From Nemophila menziesii (taxonomy: Eukaryota > Streptophyta > Magnoliopsida > Boraginales > Hydrophyllaceae): DNA of 64,000 bases. The notes under the pieces were generated by a model that did no database searches, was not told the DNA's origin, and saw only the letters and a program-made list of their open reading frames with translations. The position numbers were made by a program, and so were the translations under genes. Below, one piece after another: positions 52,042-63,399 of this stretch (positions within the stretch are counted from its first letter, which is position 1; the number at the start of each line of letters is the position of its first letter). Location of the stretch: assembly GCA_029959085.1 (NCBI GenBank), contig JARWIR010000042.1, forward strand, positions 2,512,544 to 2,576,543. Reading direction: 5' to 3'.

Positions 52042-53430
52042 TGCACATTTTGATTGATTATGAACGACAAATTTTCCCAAAGAGAATTATTATCTTGGAA
52101 AATCATTTTATATTAGCAAAAGGTCAAATCTCAAAGATTAGAGTTTATTGGACCCTCGAGAAGAGATATCAGCCGACTACCGAGAGCATTAGGAAATGTA
52201 TCAACATAGAGCAGTTTCTGATCCACTGAGGAGTTGTAATATTAGACTATCGAAATGCATTTTAACCAAGTTATCAAGATAATCTTCATACCCCTGAATA
52301 CACAACCAACCGATCGCCAAAGAAGCATCCTAAGAAGAGGCATGGAAAAAATAACTCAGATCTCTGATAGTCATGTAACTAATATGCAAAGAAGCGCCTT
52401 GACTACTCAACTTTAGTGATACCTAAAATATAAGTAGATGATCGAAAAACTAGATATTTTTAGTCATTATATGTATGTTTCAAAAGAAAGTACTGACATT
52501 TCAAGACATCCAGACATTTGATAAGAAGTAGTGGATACCCAAAGAGAAAATCTAGATTTTCAAATCAATACCCAAAAGAGAAATGACTTGTGGAGCCTTC
52601 TTCTTATATAAATATAAGGTCATTCTCTTAATAAAATTCACCTCTCACATTCTTCATTTTCCAATCCATCAAGATCTTATCAAGATAAAATCATTAAAGG
52701 GATTTATCTAAGCAACCAACCTTCAATATCTATCTATATGTTATTTTTATAGGCATACACTTTTATATATACTCATAAAGGAGTCTATATCTAATATATT
52801 AGATTTCAATCTACAAACCCTATTTTGGGTGGCCTCTTTCTTTTATAGAATAGGAATAGGGTTTCCCTTGTAGAAGAGAGGAAAAGGAAATCTTGAGTGT
52901 AGATTGTACATTCGATTTACTTGTGTTGGATATAACACAAGGGTTTGCTTCGAAGGATTTTTTAAAGTGTTTGTAAAGGTTTATGGGTTCACCTTGTTGA
53001 ACGGTCACATGAGTTATAGTGTAATACCTTGCCAAATCATAAGGGTCAAATGGAACTTAGGTAGTGGATTAAGACTATAAGAGTCGAAGCACTTAAAATT
53101 GCATGCATCGCTTTAATTATGTTACTCTTTACATTAACGCATGATATATGTTTTTTTAATTGATTACACATAGTTGTTTGGCTTCTTTTAGTAATATTGT
53201 GTGATTAGTATTTGTGAAATTGTCTCCTAAAAATAGTTGCCAAGATATATCTTTGTTGTGCTTGTTAAGTATTTATCACATCACCTAGATCATATTTCAT
53301 AGTATTCTATTTATCCTCTTAATTGGAAGATCAAACTTTTTCAAAATATAGGAGCATTTCTAGTTGGTTAGTTATTTTGATTCTGCATAGTCCATATTCA
53401 ACCACCATCTAGTACTATTTCTTGGGTGAC
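52042..53430. mobile_element. LTR-like insertion inside the copia relic, copy 2
   Basis: Same position, length and internal landmarks (TGTGGAGCCTTCTTCTTATA, then TAAATATAAGGTCATTC) as 23170-24555. The shared location proves it was present before the duplication. Confidence 0.55.
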
Positions 53431-53764
53431 AATCGTTATACACATAACCCAAGTAGGGAACAGTGGATTTCTCTATGAAGTAATTTCAGCAGCATTAGCA
53501 AACCCCGTATAGAAGCTCTAGAGAACTATTATTAAGCTCATCGGAGACGACGGGGTTGCAACATTCTCGCTTGAGAAGACTTGACAATAGCCACCAACCA
53601 TGCTTAAGTGCACCTCACCAGTCAACCACGCCTTGTATAGAAATAATACGGGAATAGCCAGAGACATTACAATTAAAAAAACAAAATACAAAATGAATCA
53701 CCAAACTATAAGAAAATACACATAGAGGGCTAGAGGGAGACGTCGTCACATGAGAAGTTTGTAA

Positions 53765-53905
53765 TAGGCTATGTTGTAGAAATTGGTCCCTAGACGTCAA
53801 CTCCCCTCTTAGTCGCCTACGTCTAGTAAGAAGTTTAGGCGTATTTGCCTAGCACCTTAATCGCCGTGAAAGAGGCCCCTTACCCGCCTAGGCATCGACA
53901 AATGA
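53765..53905. mobile_element. Fragment of the CCTA-GCGG-type transposon
   Basis: CTTAGTCGCCTACGTCTAG, then TTTAGGCGTATTTGCCTAGC, then CCTTACCCGCCTAGGCATCG, is related to the reverse complement of 7430-7800. Half an element, no ends. Confidence 0.4.
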
Positions 53906-54286
53906 CTAAATATTTATCTTCTTACTCCAAAATTAATTGGTATTTGATATAATTTCCTTTAATTAGTGGCGTACAAAATGATATTTTATTTGAGAATAAA
54001 AATAACAGAAGATAATAAAATTACCAATTATGAAAAAAATAATAGACGATACGATTCAATATATTATTATTATAATTTACAAAGTCTCAAACCCTTGAAT
54101 AAATTAAAGTACAAACATGAAGAAATTATAATTCAAATAACATAAATATTTAGATCATTCGATGCATAATTATAACATCAAAAATTTATGTAGAAACAAA
54201 CCAAACAAAACAATAATAAAGCAAATGTTTAAAGGAATAGAATCTTCAATGCTGGTTTTCAAATTTCTCTCAATTATTTTTCGTTC

Positions 54287-54410
54287 CTGCATGAACATAA
54301 AATATTTAATAACTTTGCATAGGAATACCTATCACTTAAATATCTCTTATAAATTAAGCATGATAAAAACATGGAGAATCATATCTGACTAGAATAAATA
54401 AATAATTTAC
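54287..54410 (-). other. Probable 3'-UTR intron of extensin 2
   Basis: Donor AGAAG/GTAAAT and acceptor TTCATGCAG, 124 bp apart, exactly as in the paralogue at 26980-27103. Conservation of both sites and of length across the duplication supports use. Confidence 0.55.
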
Positions 54411-54433
54411 CTTCTGATTGGATGTATAAACTA

Positions 54434-55753
54434 TTAATAGTGTTGAGGAGGAGGGGGAGAACTATAGTAGTAGTGATGATATGGTGGTGGAGATTTATAT
54501 TTGTAAACTGGAGGTGGTGGAGACTTGTATTTGTAAACTGGAGGTGGTGGAGACTTGTATTTGTAAACTGGAGGTGGTGGGGACTTGTATTTGTAAACGG
54601 GTGGTGGTGGAGACTTGTATTTGTAAACAGGTGGTGGTGGGGACTTGTATTTGTAAACTGGAGGTGGTGGGGACTTGTATTTATAAACTGGTGGCGGTGG
54701 TGATTTGTATTTGTAAACTGGAGGCGGTGGTGATTTGTATTTGTAAACTGGAGGTGGTGGAGATTTGTATTTGTAAACTGGAGGTGGTGGAGACTTGTAT
54801 TTGTAAACTGGAGGTGGTGGACTCTTATATTTGTAAACTGGAGGAGGTGGTGATTTATATTTGTAAACTGGTGGTGGTGACTTGTACTTGTAAACAGGTG
54901 GTGGTGGTGACTTGTATTTGTAAACTGGGGGTGGTGGTGACTTGTACTTGTAAACTGGAGGTGGTGGAGACTTGTACTTGTAAACGGCTGGTGGTGGAGA
55001 CTTGTATTTGTAAACTGGAGGTGGTGGAGACTTGTATTTGTAAACGGGTGGTGGTGGAGACTTGTATTTGTAAACAGGTGGTGGTGGGGACTTGTATTTG
55101 TAAACTGGGGGTGGTGGGGACTTGTATTTATAAACGGGTGGCGGTGGTGATTTGTATTTGTAAACTGGGGGTGGTGGAGACTTGTACTTGTAAACGGGTG
55201 GTGGTGGAGACTTGTATTTGTAAACTGGGGGTGGTGGGGACTTGTATTTGTAAACGGGTGGTGGTGGAGACTTGTATTTGTAAACAGGTGGTGGTGGGGA
55301 CTTGTATTTGTAAACTGGGGGTGGTGGGGACTTGTATTTATAAACGGGTGGTGGTGGTGATTTGTATTTGTAAACTGGAGGTGGTGGGGACTTGTATTTA
55401 TAAACTGGTGGTGGTGGTGATTTGTATTTGTAAACTGGAGGCGGTGGTGATTTGTATTTATAAACCGGAGGTGGTGGAGATTTGTATTTGTAAACCGGCG
55501 GTGGTGGGGATTTGTATTTATAAATTGGAGGTGGTGGAGATTTATATTTGTAAATTGGAGATGGCGGTAACGGTGATTTGTAGTGGTAATAAGGAGGTGG
55601 TGGTGATTTATATAAATAATGAGGTGGAGGAGATGAGTATAGATAATCAGCGGATGTTTCTGATGGAATGCTTAGAGCTACTACAATAACTAGAAGAGTT
55701 GTAATGAGAGAGGCCATCTTAGACCTCTTCATGTTTGTTATGCAATTACTCAT
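54434..55753 (-). CDS. Extensin 2 (paralogue of extensin 1)
   Basis: Same plan as the gene at 27127: signal peptide [18 protein letters not shown], short variable head, about 35 [10 protein letters not shown] decapeptides, tail [14 protein letters not shown]. Two repeat variants are visible: one unit has lost a proline codon (SPPPVYKYK, near 54880) and one reads [10 protein letters not shown] (near 54985). The open frame continues upstream to 55927 without a signal-like reason. By comparison with the paralogue and the conserved TATA-like box (55775-55767) the start is likely MKRSK (55732) or MASLI (55717); 55753 is given as the outer limit shared by both genes. Expected role: secreted, hydroxyproline-glycosylated, Tyr-cross-linked wall scaffold. 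Confidence 0.9.
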   Translation of the reverse strand: MSNCITNMKRSKMASLITTLLVIVVALSIPSETSADYLYSSPPPHYLYKSPPPPYYHYKSPLPPSPIYKYKSPPPPIYKYKSPPPPVYKYKSPPPPVYKYKSPPPPVYKYKSPPPPVYKYKSPPPPVYKYKSPPPPVYKYKSPPPPVYKYKSPPPPVYKYKSPPPPVYKYKSPPPPVYKYKSPPPPVYKYKSPPPPVYKYKSPPPPVYKYKSPPPPVYKYKSPPPPVYKYKSPPPPVYKYKSPPPPVYKYKSPPPAVYKYKSPPPPVYKYKSPPPPVYKYKSPPPPVYKYKSPPPVYKYKSPPPPVYKYKSPPPPVYKYKSPPPPVYKYKSPPPPVYKYKSPPPPVYKYKSPPPPVYKYKSPPPPVYKYKSPPPPVYKYKSPPPPVYKYKSPPPPVYKYKSPPPPVYKYKSPPPPVYKYKSPPPYHHYYYSSPPPPQHY

Positions 55754-55766
55754 CTCAGAACCTTTC

Positions 55767-55775
55767 ATTATATAG
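55767..55775 (-). promoter_or_regulatory. TATA-like box of extensin 2
   Basis: CTATATAAT, identical to the word upstream of extensin 1 and at the same distance from the shared ATGs. Confidence 0.5.
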
Positions 55776-56315
55776 ATGATGAGTAACCTTTGAAAAGTTG
55801 TATATGAAAGTAAAATGTAAATTAAATAACTCAACAACCGCGTACTAAGTTTTAAAATACAACTATCTTGTAATTTCGACCATTTCCACAATGTTGAGTA
55901 TTTTAACTTGATTAATTTAGTCAGCATGCTAGTTGAACAAATAAACTAGTTTTCCACTACCAGATTTGATTTAGCTATTCAGATTAATCAAAAAAGGAAA
56001 ATTCATACAATGCAATATTGTAAAGGAGTTAGTACGTCGGTGAGTTGAATAACGCTTTTTTATCCTGCTGAACCATAATGAACTGTCGAACCTTTCAAGT
56101 TTCAACGGCTGTTGGAGGGGACTAAACATTACAATAATTTTAATCATTTATTTGAAGCTCTATAAATCAACGGCAATAAAAGTCAATGGTCTTGCAATGA
56201 TTTTAGCTACTCTTTTGTTAAATAAACTTATCTGCTAATGGTTTTTTAAGTTATCACACATTTTTAACATTTTCGAAAATAGGAAAAATAAAGATTTGTT
56301 GTGGTACTTTAGGTT

Positions 56316-57431
56316 TGTTGGAATTATTAAATGAATGAATATTTAATTTATTAATTCTTTCATGTTCGTGGGAGAAATGGGAAAAACTATTTGTGTTCTA
56401 ATAGTCTCACCTTAATTTTTGTGAAAAAAAATGTTGGAATTACTAAAATTCAAGAGCTTTACTTTATTAATTCTTTATTTTTCTTGGGAAAAGTGAGAAA
56501 ACTTTTTATGTGTTAAAAAGTCTCACCTAGAAAATGAAGAAGAAAATAAAAGCAAAAACCGACAAAAATTAATGGTAGCGGTTTCGGAAGTTACAAGACT
56601 TGGTGAAAGAAAACGGTTAGCTTTAATGACCATTGAAGAGGCATTAAAGTGATGGTTTTTTGTCTTGCCACAAGACTTGGTGAGAAAAAAACGGCTAGCT
56701 TTAATGACCATTGAAGAGGCATTAAAGTGACGGTTTATTGTCTTGTCATTTATTCTATAAATAGTGACCTTGTCACTTGCATTCCAAGAGAAGAAAAAAA
56801 AAACTATTCTAGAGAGAATAGCAAAATTATTTTTGAGAAATATAGAAAAAATATTCTATAGAGAGTCGAAAAGTTATTATTGAGAGAATAGAGAATAGAG
56901 TATAAAGAACTAAGAATTTAGAAAAATAGGAAACTCTTCTCTCCATGATTAGTCAAATATTTTTTTTGACATAGAGATTAGAGTGATACAATTGTTAGAG
57001 ATACCGGTTCTACCGGAATATCTTTTTTAAATTGTTGGAAAAATCTAACAATATCACTAGAATAGAAAAATATGGATTTCATATAAGTATAGATACAAAT
57101 ACACTAGGAAAAAGTGTAGCGGCGTTAAAAAAGATATTCCGGTAGAACCGGTATCTCTAACAATTGTATCACTCTAATCTCTATGTCAAAAAAAATATTT
57201 GACTAATCATGGAGAGAAGAGTTTCCTATTTTTCTAAATTCTTAGTTCTTTATACTCTATTCTCTATTCTCTCAAGAATAACTTTTCGACTCTCTATAGA
57301 ATATTTTTTCTATATTTCTCAAAAATATTGTTGCTATTCTCTCTAGAATAGTTTTTTTTTCTTCTCTTGGAATACACTTATATGAAATCCATATTTTTCT
57401 ATTCTAGTGATATTGTTAGATTTTTCCAACA
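56316..57431. mobile_element. Rearranged LTR insertion containing an inverted copy of itself
   Basis: A perfect 5-bp target duplication AGGTT (56311-56315 and 57432-57436) flanks a block that starts TGTTGG and ends CCAACA, a diverged relative of the LTR at 31475. Inside, sense LTR sequence runs to about 57035 (ACCGGTTCTACCGGAATATC), then the same sequence returns in antisense (GATATTCCGGTAGAACCGGT from about 57132), followed by the sense LTR end. An 80-bp tandem duplication (ACAAGACTTGGTGA...) is also present. Copy 1 of the segment is empty here (29492, TGTGATACTTTATTTTTATG). Confidence 0.85.
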
Positions 57432-57460
57432 AGGTTATACCCGTATTTTCCTTACTCTTA

Positions 57461-57998
57461 ATCTATTGAAATGCTCTAAAACTTTTATATTTGTGTTTCG
57501 TGACCTAGTTAGCCTTTTTTTTTTCAATTTCTGTTAGTTGACACTTGACACTTATACGTGAATGCTTCATTGCTGATGCTAAATGAAAAAACCTTAAAAC
57601 TCTTCTAGGATCACCTTTGTGGTTGCTAATTGACGGCTTATATTATTTTTTTGTAAAAAGAAGATTATCAAATGGTTTTAGCTAGCAAATACGTTTCGTA
57701 TTTGCGGCAATGAGTGTGCTCGTTAAAAGTGTGAAAGGTTTTAGAAAAAGTAGAACTTATTTCCTTTTGCATAACAAAACCTAGCTTAAACCTTCCTTTC
57801 CTAGGTTGTCGTTCACCAATGGCCTATACTCGCTACCGTGACAGCAACGAGCATCACCGCCACCTCCGCATTATTACCATTATCCCACCTTTCATTAGCA
57901 AATTTTTTTAATTATTTTATAGTTTTAATGGATTCATGATTATGATTATTCGTTTATTTTTTATTTTTTATTTTAAATGATTATGTGTATATGTATAA
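57461..57998. other. Intergenic, nothing recognised
   Basis: AT-rich DNA outside the duplicated block. No gene or repeat end is seen. Confidence 0.4.
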
Positions 57999-58167
57999 AA
58001 GTAATGTTGAGTATCACCTAAACATTACCTATTATGTGGCAGTTAGGTGGTCTAATCATGTTATTTTTTTTCGATTTTTATTTTCTCTCTCTTCTATGAT
58101 TGGACCAGTTTAGTACTGAGTAATGTTTAGATGATCCTTTCTGGATGATATATACCCATCATTACTC
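57999..58167. mobile_element. MITE of the GAGTAATG family (3 of 3)
   Basis: 169 bp with ends AAGTAATGTTGAGTATCACC and GATATATACCCATCATTACTC, and a perfect 9-bp duplication TATGTATAA (57990-57998 and 58168-58176). The inner sequence is diverged from 35630 and 39871 but the outer words are shared. Confidence 0.75.
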
Positions 58168-58176
58168 TATGTATAA

Positions 58177-59600
58177 TTTAATTCTTATATTTAATTTTGA
58201 ATAGTTAGATTATTTATTTAATTTTTATTTATAATTCAAAAATAAATTATTGTTAATGTATATAGATATAGGTGAGGTTATATGGATGATTATGCTCATA
58301 TAGATATATGTGTATATACTCATTTTAATTCTTAAAGCAATTTTAATAAATAGTAGGATTTGTTTTGTACTTTAATAAATAGTAGGATTTGTTTTGTAAT
58401 ACTTAACATAGAAATGTTGTTATAGGTAGTTATAGAGCTTTGTTATAAATTTAAGAAAATAAAAGCGACTATAATAGCACATTTTTTAAAATTTAAAGGG
58501 TTTGAATAAAAATTTATAAAAAATTAGGAATCACTATGCAATTTTGAATATATTTTTATAGTTATAGTTATATAATATCTAAGGAAAAAATTAGGTTATT
58601 AGTGTAATTATAAAAACTTTAAGGTAGAGTATTGTCAAGTAGAATAAAATAGGGTAGTTATATTTACTTGTACTCGGGTATTATAATTTTGAAAACTAAT
58701 AACTATACTTAACTTTAGATGGCAGAATCACCTCTATCCAATTATTGAACACTTGTGCAAAGATATGCCACATGTCTGGTGACTTGTAAGCTATGTTACG
58801 CAAGGTGTCTTATTGTCAAACCCAGGTAGTTAGAAACTCGATGTTCACCTACCAATGCAAGATTATATGAGGGTTGTCACTTAGAAGCTAAAGAACTTTG
58901 GATTGGGTGTCATCTCGAAGACAAATAATGTACCTAAATTGAATATATTTGTTATATGTAAGATTATTGTTTATTTATCATATGATCACTTGAATCCATG
59001 AATACTTTAGCTTTTTATCAATTTACCCCTAAACTTTGTAGGTTATTAAGTATGTACAAAATGGTTATTGTGCCCCTATATTTGTATGATTTATATTTTA
59101 TTTTTATGTAGGTTACTTGTATAAAATTGTACCTGTATATTTGGTTTTTGTATGTAGATGTATTACGTTATGGCATACGTCATGTCGTAGGGATGGGAAT
59201 GGTCAAGATTAGTCATGGGGACCACACCTACCCCTTACCGGGTGCATTCTGCATGTATATATAATAAAGTATATTTTAAACGATAATATATCATATCAAT
59301 ATGTTATTAATTGTTGCAGGAAAGAAAATAATAAAAAAGAGGCAAGGGACCGCTTAGGAGACCGTAAAGATACGTGATTAATACAGGCGGAAAGATCCTC
59401 ACAGAATTCTGCGATCTTAAACGGGACGTGGAACCAATTTTGAAAATTGTCCACTACTTCTCTTGGGTGATAGGTAAGGTGACATCCCAGGAGCGTTTTG
59501 TGATAGGGTGTGGACCAGATTAGGGCTACTTGTTTTAAACTTTGTCATTATTCCTCGTATCTATACTAAACTTTCTCCTCATTCGTGTCACTTGAATTAA
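58177..59600. other. Intergenic, 29-bp tandem duplication
   Basis: A direct repeat TAATAAATAGTAGGATTTGT, then TTTGTA, occurs twice in tandem near 58345 and 58374. Otherwise AT-rich with no recognisable gene. Confidence 0.45.
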
Positions 59601-59622
59601 TACACAACACAAGATTTTTTTT

Positions 59623-59814
59623 GTGACGGATGACTGGCGTAGGAGACCATATTGGAAGAATATCGAGGCCAACATTCATAAAATGTGTGCAAAATGTTAT
59701 ACAAACCATAATTATATGATTAAGCAGACGTGGGGGAGAATGAAGAGAGGCCACTGGCCACCACATATAAGGGAAAGTGACTGGCAGTGTTTACAAATAA
59801 TTTACATAATCTAA
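59623..59814 (+). pseudogene. Possible plant En/Spm-type transposase fragment
   Basis: The frame contains YWKNIEANIHKMCAKCY, then KQTWGRMKRGHWPPHIRESD, then WQCL. The spacing of Trp, a basic stretch and PP-x-x-I-x-E-x-DW resembles the segment of Ptta/En/Spm-like plant transposases. It is short, with no supporting flanks, so this is a weak call. The frame also sits opposite another open frame of no known family. Confidence 0.25.
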
Positions 59815-61418
59815 TAAAATACTTAACCGATTAGTCAAATATTATCTTTTTGTTAAGGCTAAATCGACTATTGGCAAGTCGAGTCGGTCGATACAGGGTC
59901 CCCCTGCAGGAATGAGTGTGTGACTTATACGCAGCAGAGAGAATACTTTTGAACGTATGTACTATTTCTCACCTGCATTTTGTATTGGGATAACTGTGTT
60001 GTCGGGTCTTTGTAGCTGAATTGCCCTTAAATATCATGTCTAACAGGCCAGGGATGATCCTTCTGTAGAGGGTATAATGATGTCCCGTTTCTATACCTCT
60101 ATAGAGACATTTAAGGGCGGGGCATGGCGAGACGAGCAGTTTAGGAATAATGATATAAGTTTCTATATCTATTTCAATAAACACTTGTATTTGCTTTTTA
60201 ACCTGACTGAGTAACATACTTAGAAATCTAGGGTGTAGGAGAGACGGTAAAAGGCGCTCGCTCAACCATCCGAGTCTAGCACATCTTCTAGTTCTACACA
60301 CTTCTCCATGACCACGCCAGTAAAGATGTCGAAACAGGTTCAAATCCAAGCAGTCAGATGTTGTTGAGCGAGATATGGGGAGATCACTTGGATGGAATAC
60401 TGGTATAGTCATGGTCATGAAAGGATAAAAACAAATATTGCAGGAACTGGACAACGAGTTTGTGAAGTATGTTGCACACATGAACAATATAATTGTTTAA
60501 CTTCGAGACGACCATTTGTACGTGCCTCCGACCATTCTACCAGCTCCACAATGAGGACAGCACCCACCGCGCCCACCCTTGACCCTAGGATTTATTCGTA
60601 TTTTGTCCATCACATTAATAATGTTTTGGCTCATCAATATAGAAATGTTTGGTTGGATATTCTCATCTCCAGACTTCTATGGAAATGTCGCTTTTAAAGT
60701 CCTCTAGAAATCAATTAATGAGATAAAAAAAGCATTACCAGACGTTGATTGATGATATTCAGTATGGTGATTGGGACTTTTGGAGAGTCTCAAGAACAAA
60801 ACCTGCTGGAGGAGATCATTAATCCTTTGATGTATGATGCATCTGGGAGGCCACCCGGGGTCACAAGGTCAAGGTGATAAATGACCGGAAAAAAAAAATT
60901 GGCGAAACATCCTTAGTAAAAATCAACTTTCTTAAGCTAAAAATTCGCCCCCAAACCTAAAATTACTCCCGAACTCCGCTAGTTTTCCCGTTCCTGAAAA
61001 TCTATACTGAATCTGCCCCTTCTTTGATGCGATTTATCCCATCAAGATATGATAGGATAATTCCCGTCACAATGAATAGTATAACACTACAACTAGTGTT
61101 TGATGGGATTTATCCTTACAATTAGTAATTTACTTTAGTCTAAAGATCACTTTTTGGTGTATGAACTATCTTCGATACACTAACGACATTTTAGTCCCTA
61201 TAAAATTTGAAATGTGTTAGGTTCGCTATAAAATTGTTCATGATTGCTTATCCTTGGCGGTGGAAAAGTTTAGGAAGGTGATCAAAAACTACTATTACAC
61301 AAAATCAAGGTTTAACTGTCAATCCAATTAAGACATGCAGTTATTCTCTTTGGTTATTTTTGCTCTTTTTCTACAGGATTCTTTATTTAATAAAGCCTTA
61401 AAAAAAGTTATGTACTTG
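59815..61418. other. Unrecognised moderately complex sequence
   Basis: Base composition is less AT-rich than neighbouring spacers. Open frames of 172 codons (minus, 60487-59969) and 101 codons (plus, 60392-60697) overlap. Neither shows a domain I recognise. It could be a decayed gene or transposon interior; no splice or repeat structure allowed a choice. Confidence 0.3.
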
Positions 61419-61830
61419 CAGGGCCGACCCTGATATTTCGGGTGCCCTAAGTGAACTCACAAAATGGGGCCCTCTCTCTCTATATATAAAGATATTATTA
61501 CTATTAACGCGGTTCAAAATCTAGACCTTATAAACAAAAAACATGCCACATTACCACCAAACTAACAACACTACTTTTATATAATTATTTAAATCAGGTA
61601 TATATATATATATATACATGGGGTAATTAGAGATAAATGCCTCCTTAATGATGCCTTTAATTTTTTTAAGCCTCTAATTTTCTTATTTAGAGATAAATGC
61701 CTAATAGAACAATTATTTATAGAAAACATCCCTTTTATATTTTTTATACCTATACTATCCTTATTATTAAATATATTATTTTATTTTTAATACAATATTT
61801 ATTTTTAAATCTTAAACAAATAATAGGGTA

Positions 61831-61960
61831 TTTCCACCACCACCACCACCTCCACCATCACAACCACCACCACCACCTCCACCACCACCACCACCACCAC
61901 CACTACAGCCACCACAACCATCACCACCTCCACCACCACAACCACCACCACCACCTACTA
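61831..61960. repeat. (CCA)n-rich array, first copy
   Basis: CCACCACCACCTCCACCATC-type text for about 130 bp in the left tandem unit. The second copy (62499-62650) is longer, so the array length changed after the tandem duplication. The His-rich and Gly-rich frames here follow from the repeat and are not genes. Confidence 0.85.
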
Positions 61961-62498
61961 CTAATTTCATCACACGCGCGCGTCCGTGAATTTTTTTTAA
62001 AATCGCCATAACTAATTCGAAAAAAATCAGAAAAATCGAAGAAAATCATATTTGGATAAATCAAATTAATATTTATGTCTATAATTTTTTTCGGAATTTT
62101 CTAATTTTTTTGGTTTTTTTGGTTTTTTTTAATTTTTTAATTCGCAGAACATGGAATTCATGTTTAAAAAATGGAATTCCATGTTTTAAACAGTGAATTT
62201 CGTGTCTGCGGAAAACAAATTCCTTATATTAAAACATGGAATTCCATGTTTAAACATGGAATTCCATGTTATGCGAATTAAAAAAGGGGTAATTAGAGAT
62301 AAATGCCTCCTTAATGATGCCTTTAATTTTTTTAAGCCTCTAATTTTCTTATTTAGAGATAAATGCCTAATAGAACAATTATTTATAGAAAACACCCCCT
62401 TTATATTTTTTATACCTATACTATCCTTATTATTAAATATATTATTTTATTTTTAATACAATATTTATTTTTAAATCTTAAACAAATAATAGGGTATT

Positions 62499-62650
62499 TC
62501 CACCACCACCACCACCACCACCACCACCTCCACCATCACAACCACCACCACCACCTCCACTACCACCACCACCACCACTACAGCCACCACAACCATCACC
62601 ACCTCCACTACCACAACCACCACCACCACCACCACCACCACCACCTACTA
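62499..62650. repeat. (CCA)n-rich array, second copy
   Basis: Partner of 61831-61960 in the second tandem unit, expanded at both edges by pure CCA triplets. Confidence 0.85.
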
Positions 62651-62829
62651 CTAATTTCATCACACGCGCGCGTCCGTGAAATTTTTTTAAAATCGCCATA
62701 ACTAATTCGAAAAAAATCAGAAAAATCGAAAAAAATCATATTTGGATAAATCAAATTAATATTTATGTCTATAATTTTTTTCGGAATTTTCTAAATTTTT
62801 TGGTTTTTTTGATTTTTTTTAATTTTTTA

Positions 62830-62884
62830 ATTCGCAGAACATGGAATTCCATGTTTTAAACATGGAATTCCATGTTATGCGAAT
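62830..62884. repeat. 55-bp near-perfect palindrome at the foldback centre
   Basis: ATTCGCAGAACATGGAATTC reads back as its own reverse complement to GAATTCCATGTTATGCGAAT with about two mismatched positions. Each arm itself contains the palindrome CATGGAATTCCATG. An arrangement at 62140-62285 is a rearranged version. Confidence 0.85.
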
Positions 62885-63399
62885 TAAAAAATTCAAAAAA
62901 ATTCAAAAAATTCAAAAAATTCTGAAAAAAATCATAGACGTAAATATTAATTTGCTTTATCCAAACATATAAATTTTTTATTTTTTTGATTTTTTTGATT
63001 TTTTTGATTTTTTTAGAATTAGTTATGACGATTTAAAAAAATTTCACGGACGCGCGCGTGTGTTTATTAGCTTTTGTTTTGTTTTTTTCTAATTTTTTTT
63101 AATTGTTAATTATAAGGGTATTTTGGGATGGGGCTGTTTTCTATAAAAAATCTTATTATAGGCACATTTTTTTAAATAAGTTTTTTAATAGGCATTTATC
63201 TCTAATTGGCTCTATATACATACATACATAATATTAGATGATCAGAGGCCCCTAAAAACGTCAAAAAATCGGGGGCCCTAAGCGGCCACATCTTTTGCTT
63301 CACTACAGGACCGGCCCTGTGTACTTGGTACATGGAAATGAGATATTGATAATGTTGTAAAATAGTCTGAGTTTTAGATTGAGTTCCAAAATAGGTTTA

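Larger units (their letters stand above)
49968..53467 (+). mobile_element. Degenerate Ty1/copia pol, copy 2
   Basis: Same order as copy 1: an integrase-end phrase near 50330 (TPYNLWKDFPSHLK), RT entry near 50830 (MRPVDASFLKDMVNSE), GVYFLNGDLYEEII-like text near 51165, then the shared LTR-like insert and a short RNase H start (RYTHNPSREQW) before the copy breaks off at 53467. Stops are frequent. A separate insert at 51203-51487 is absent from copy 1. Confidence 0.75.
49968..57460. repeat. Segmental duplication block II, copy 2
   Basis: Partner of 21380-29520 (see there). The left part covers the copia relic (49968-53467) and the right part, from 53950, covers extensin 2 with its flanks. Copy-specific inserts are 51203-51487 and 56316-57431. 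Confidence 0.85.
61625..63207. mobile_element. Foldback element nested in the hAT element, with internal tandem duplication
   Basis: Left end AATTAGAGATAAATGCCT and right end AGGCATTTATCTCTAATT are inverted. The left half is duplicated in tandem (about 61622-62285 and 62286-62885). Toward the right, arms with ACACGCGCGCGTCCGTG, CATAACTAATTC and TTTGGATAAATCAAATTAA reappear in reverse complement, enclosing the hairpin at 62830-62884. A related partial copy is at 19745-20140. No coding capacity. Confidence 0.75.
61419..63319. mobile_element. Non-autonomous hAT element with exact 8-bp target duplication
   Basis: Termini CAGGGCCGACCCTG and, reversed from the right, CAGGGCCGGTCCTG are inverted repeats typical of plant hAT elements. 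The 8-bp direct repeat TGTACTTG lies at 61411-61418 and 63320-63327 with no mismatch. GGGCCC-rich subterminal words occur at both ends. No transposase is present. Most of the interior is another, nested element (61625-63207). Confidence 0.9.

Noticed and set aside
54481..55689. 402-codon plus-strand frame opposite extensin 2
   Set aside because: Same repeat shadow as opposite extensin 1.
59969..60697. 172- and 101-codon overlapping frames as host genes
   Set aside because: No recognisable domain, no splice context and mutual overlap on opposite strands; left as unrecognised sequence.
61697..62701. His-rich and Gly-rich proteins from frames across 61697-62011 and 62363-62701
   Set aside because: They are translations of (CCA)n arrays inside a foldback element and change with array length.
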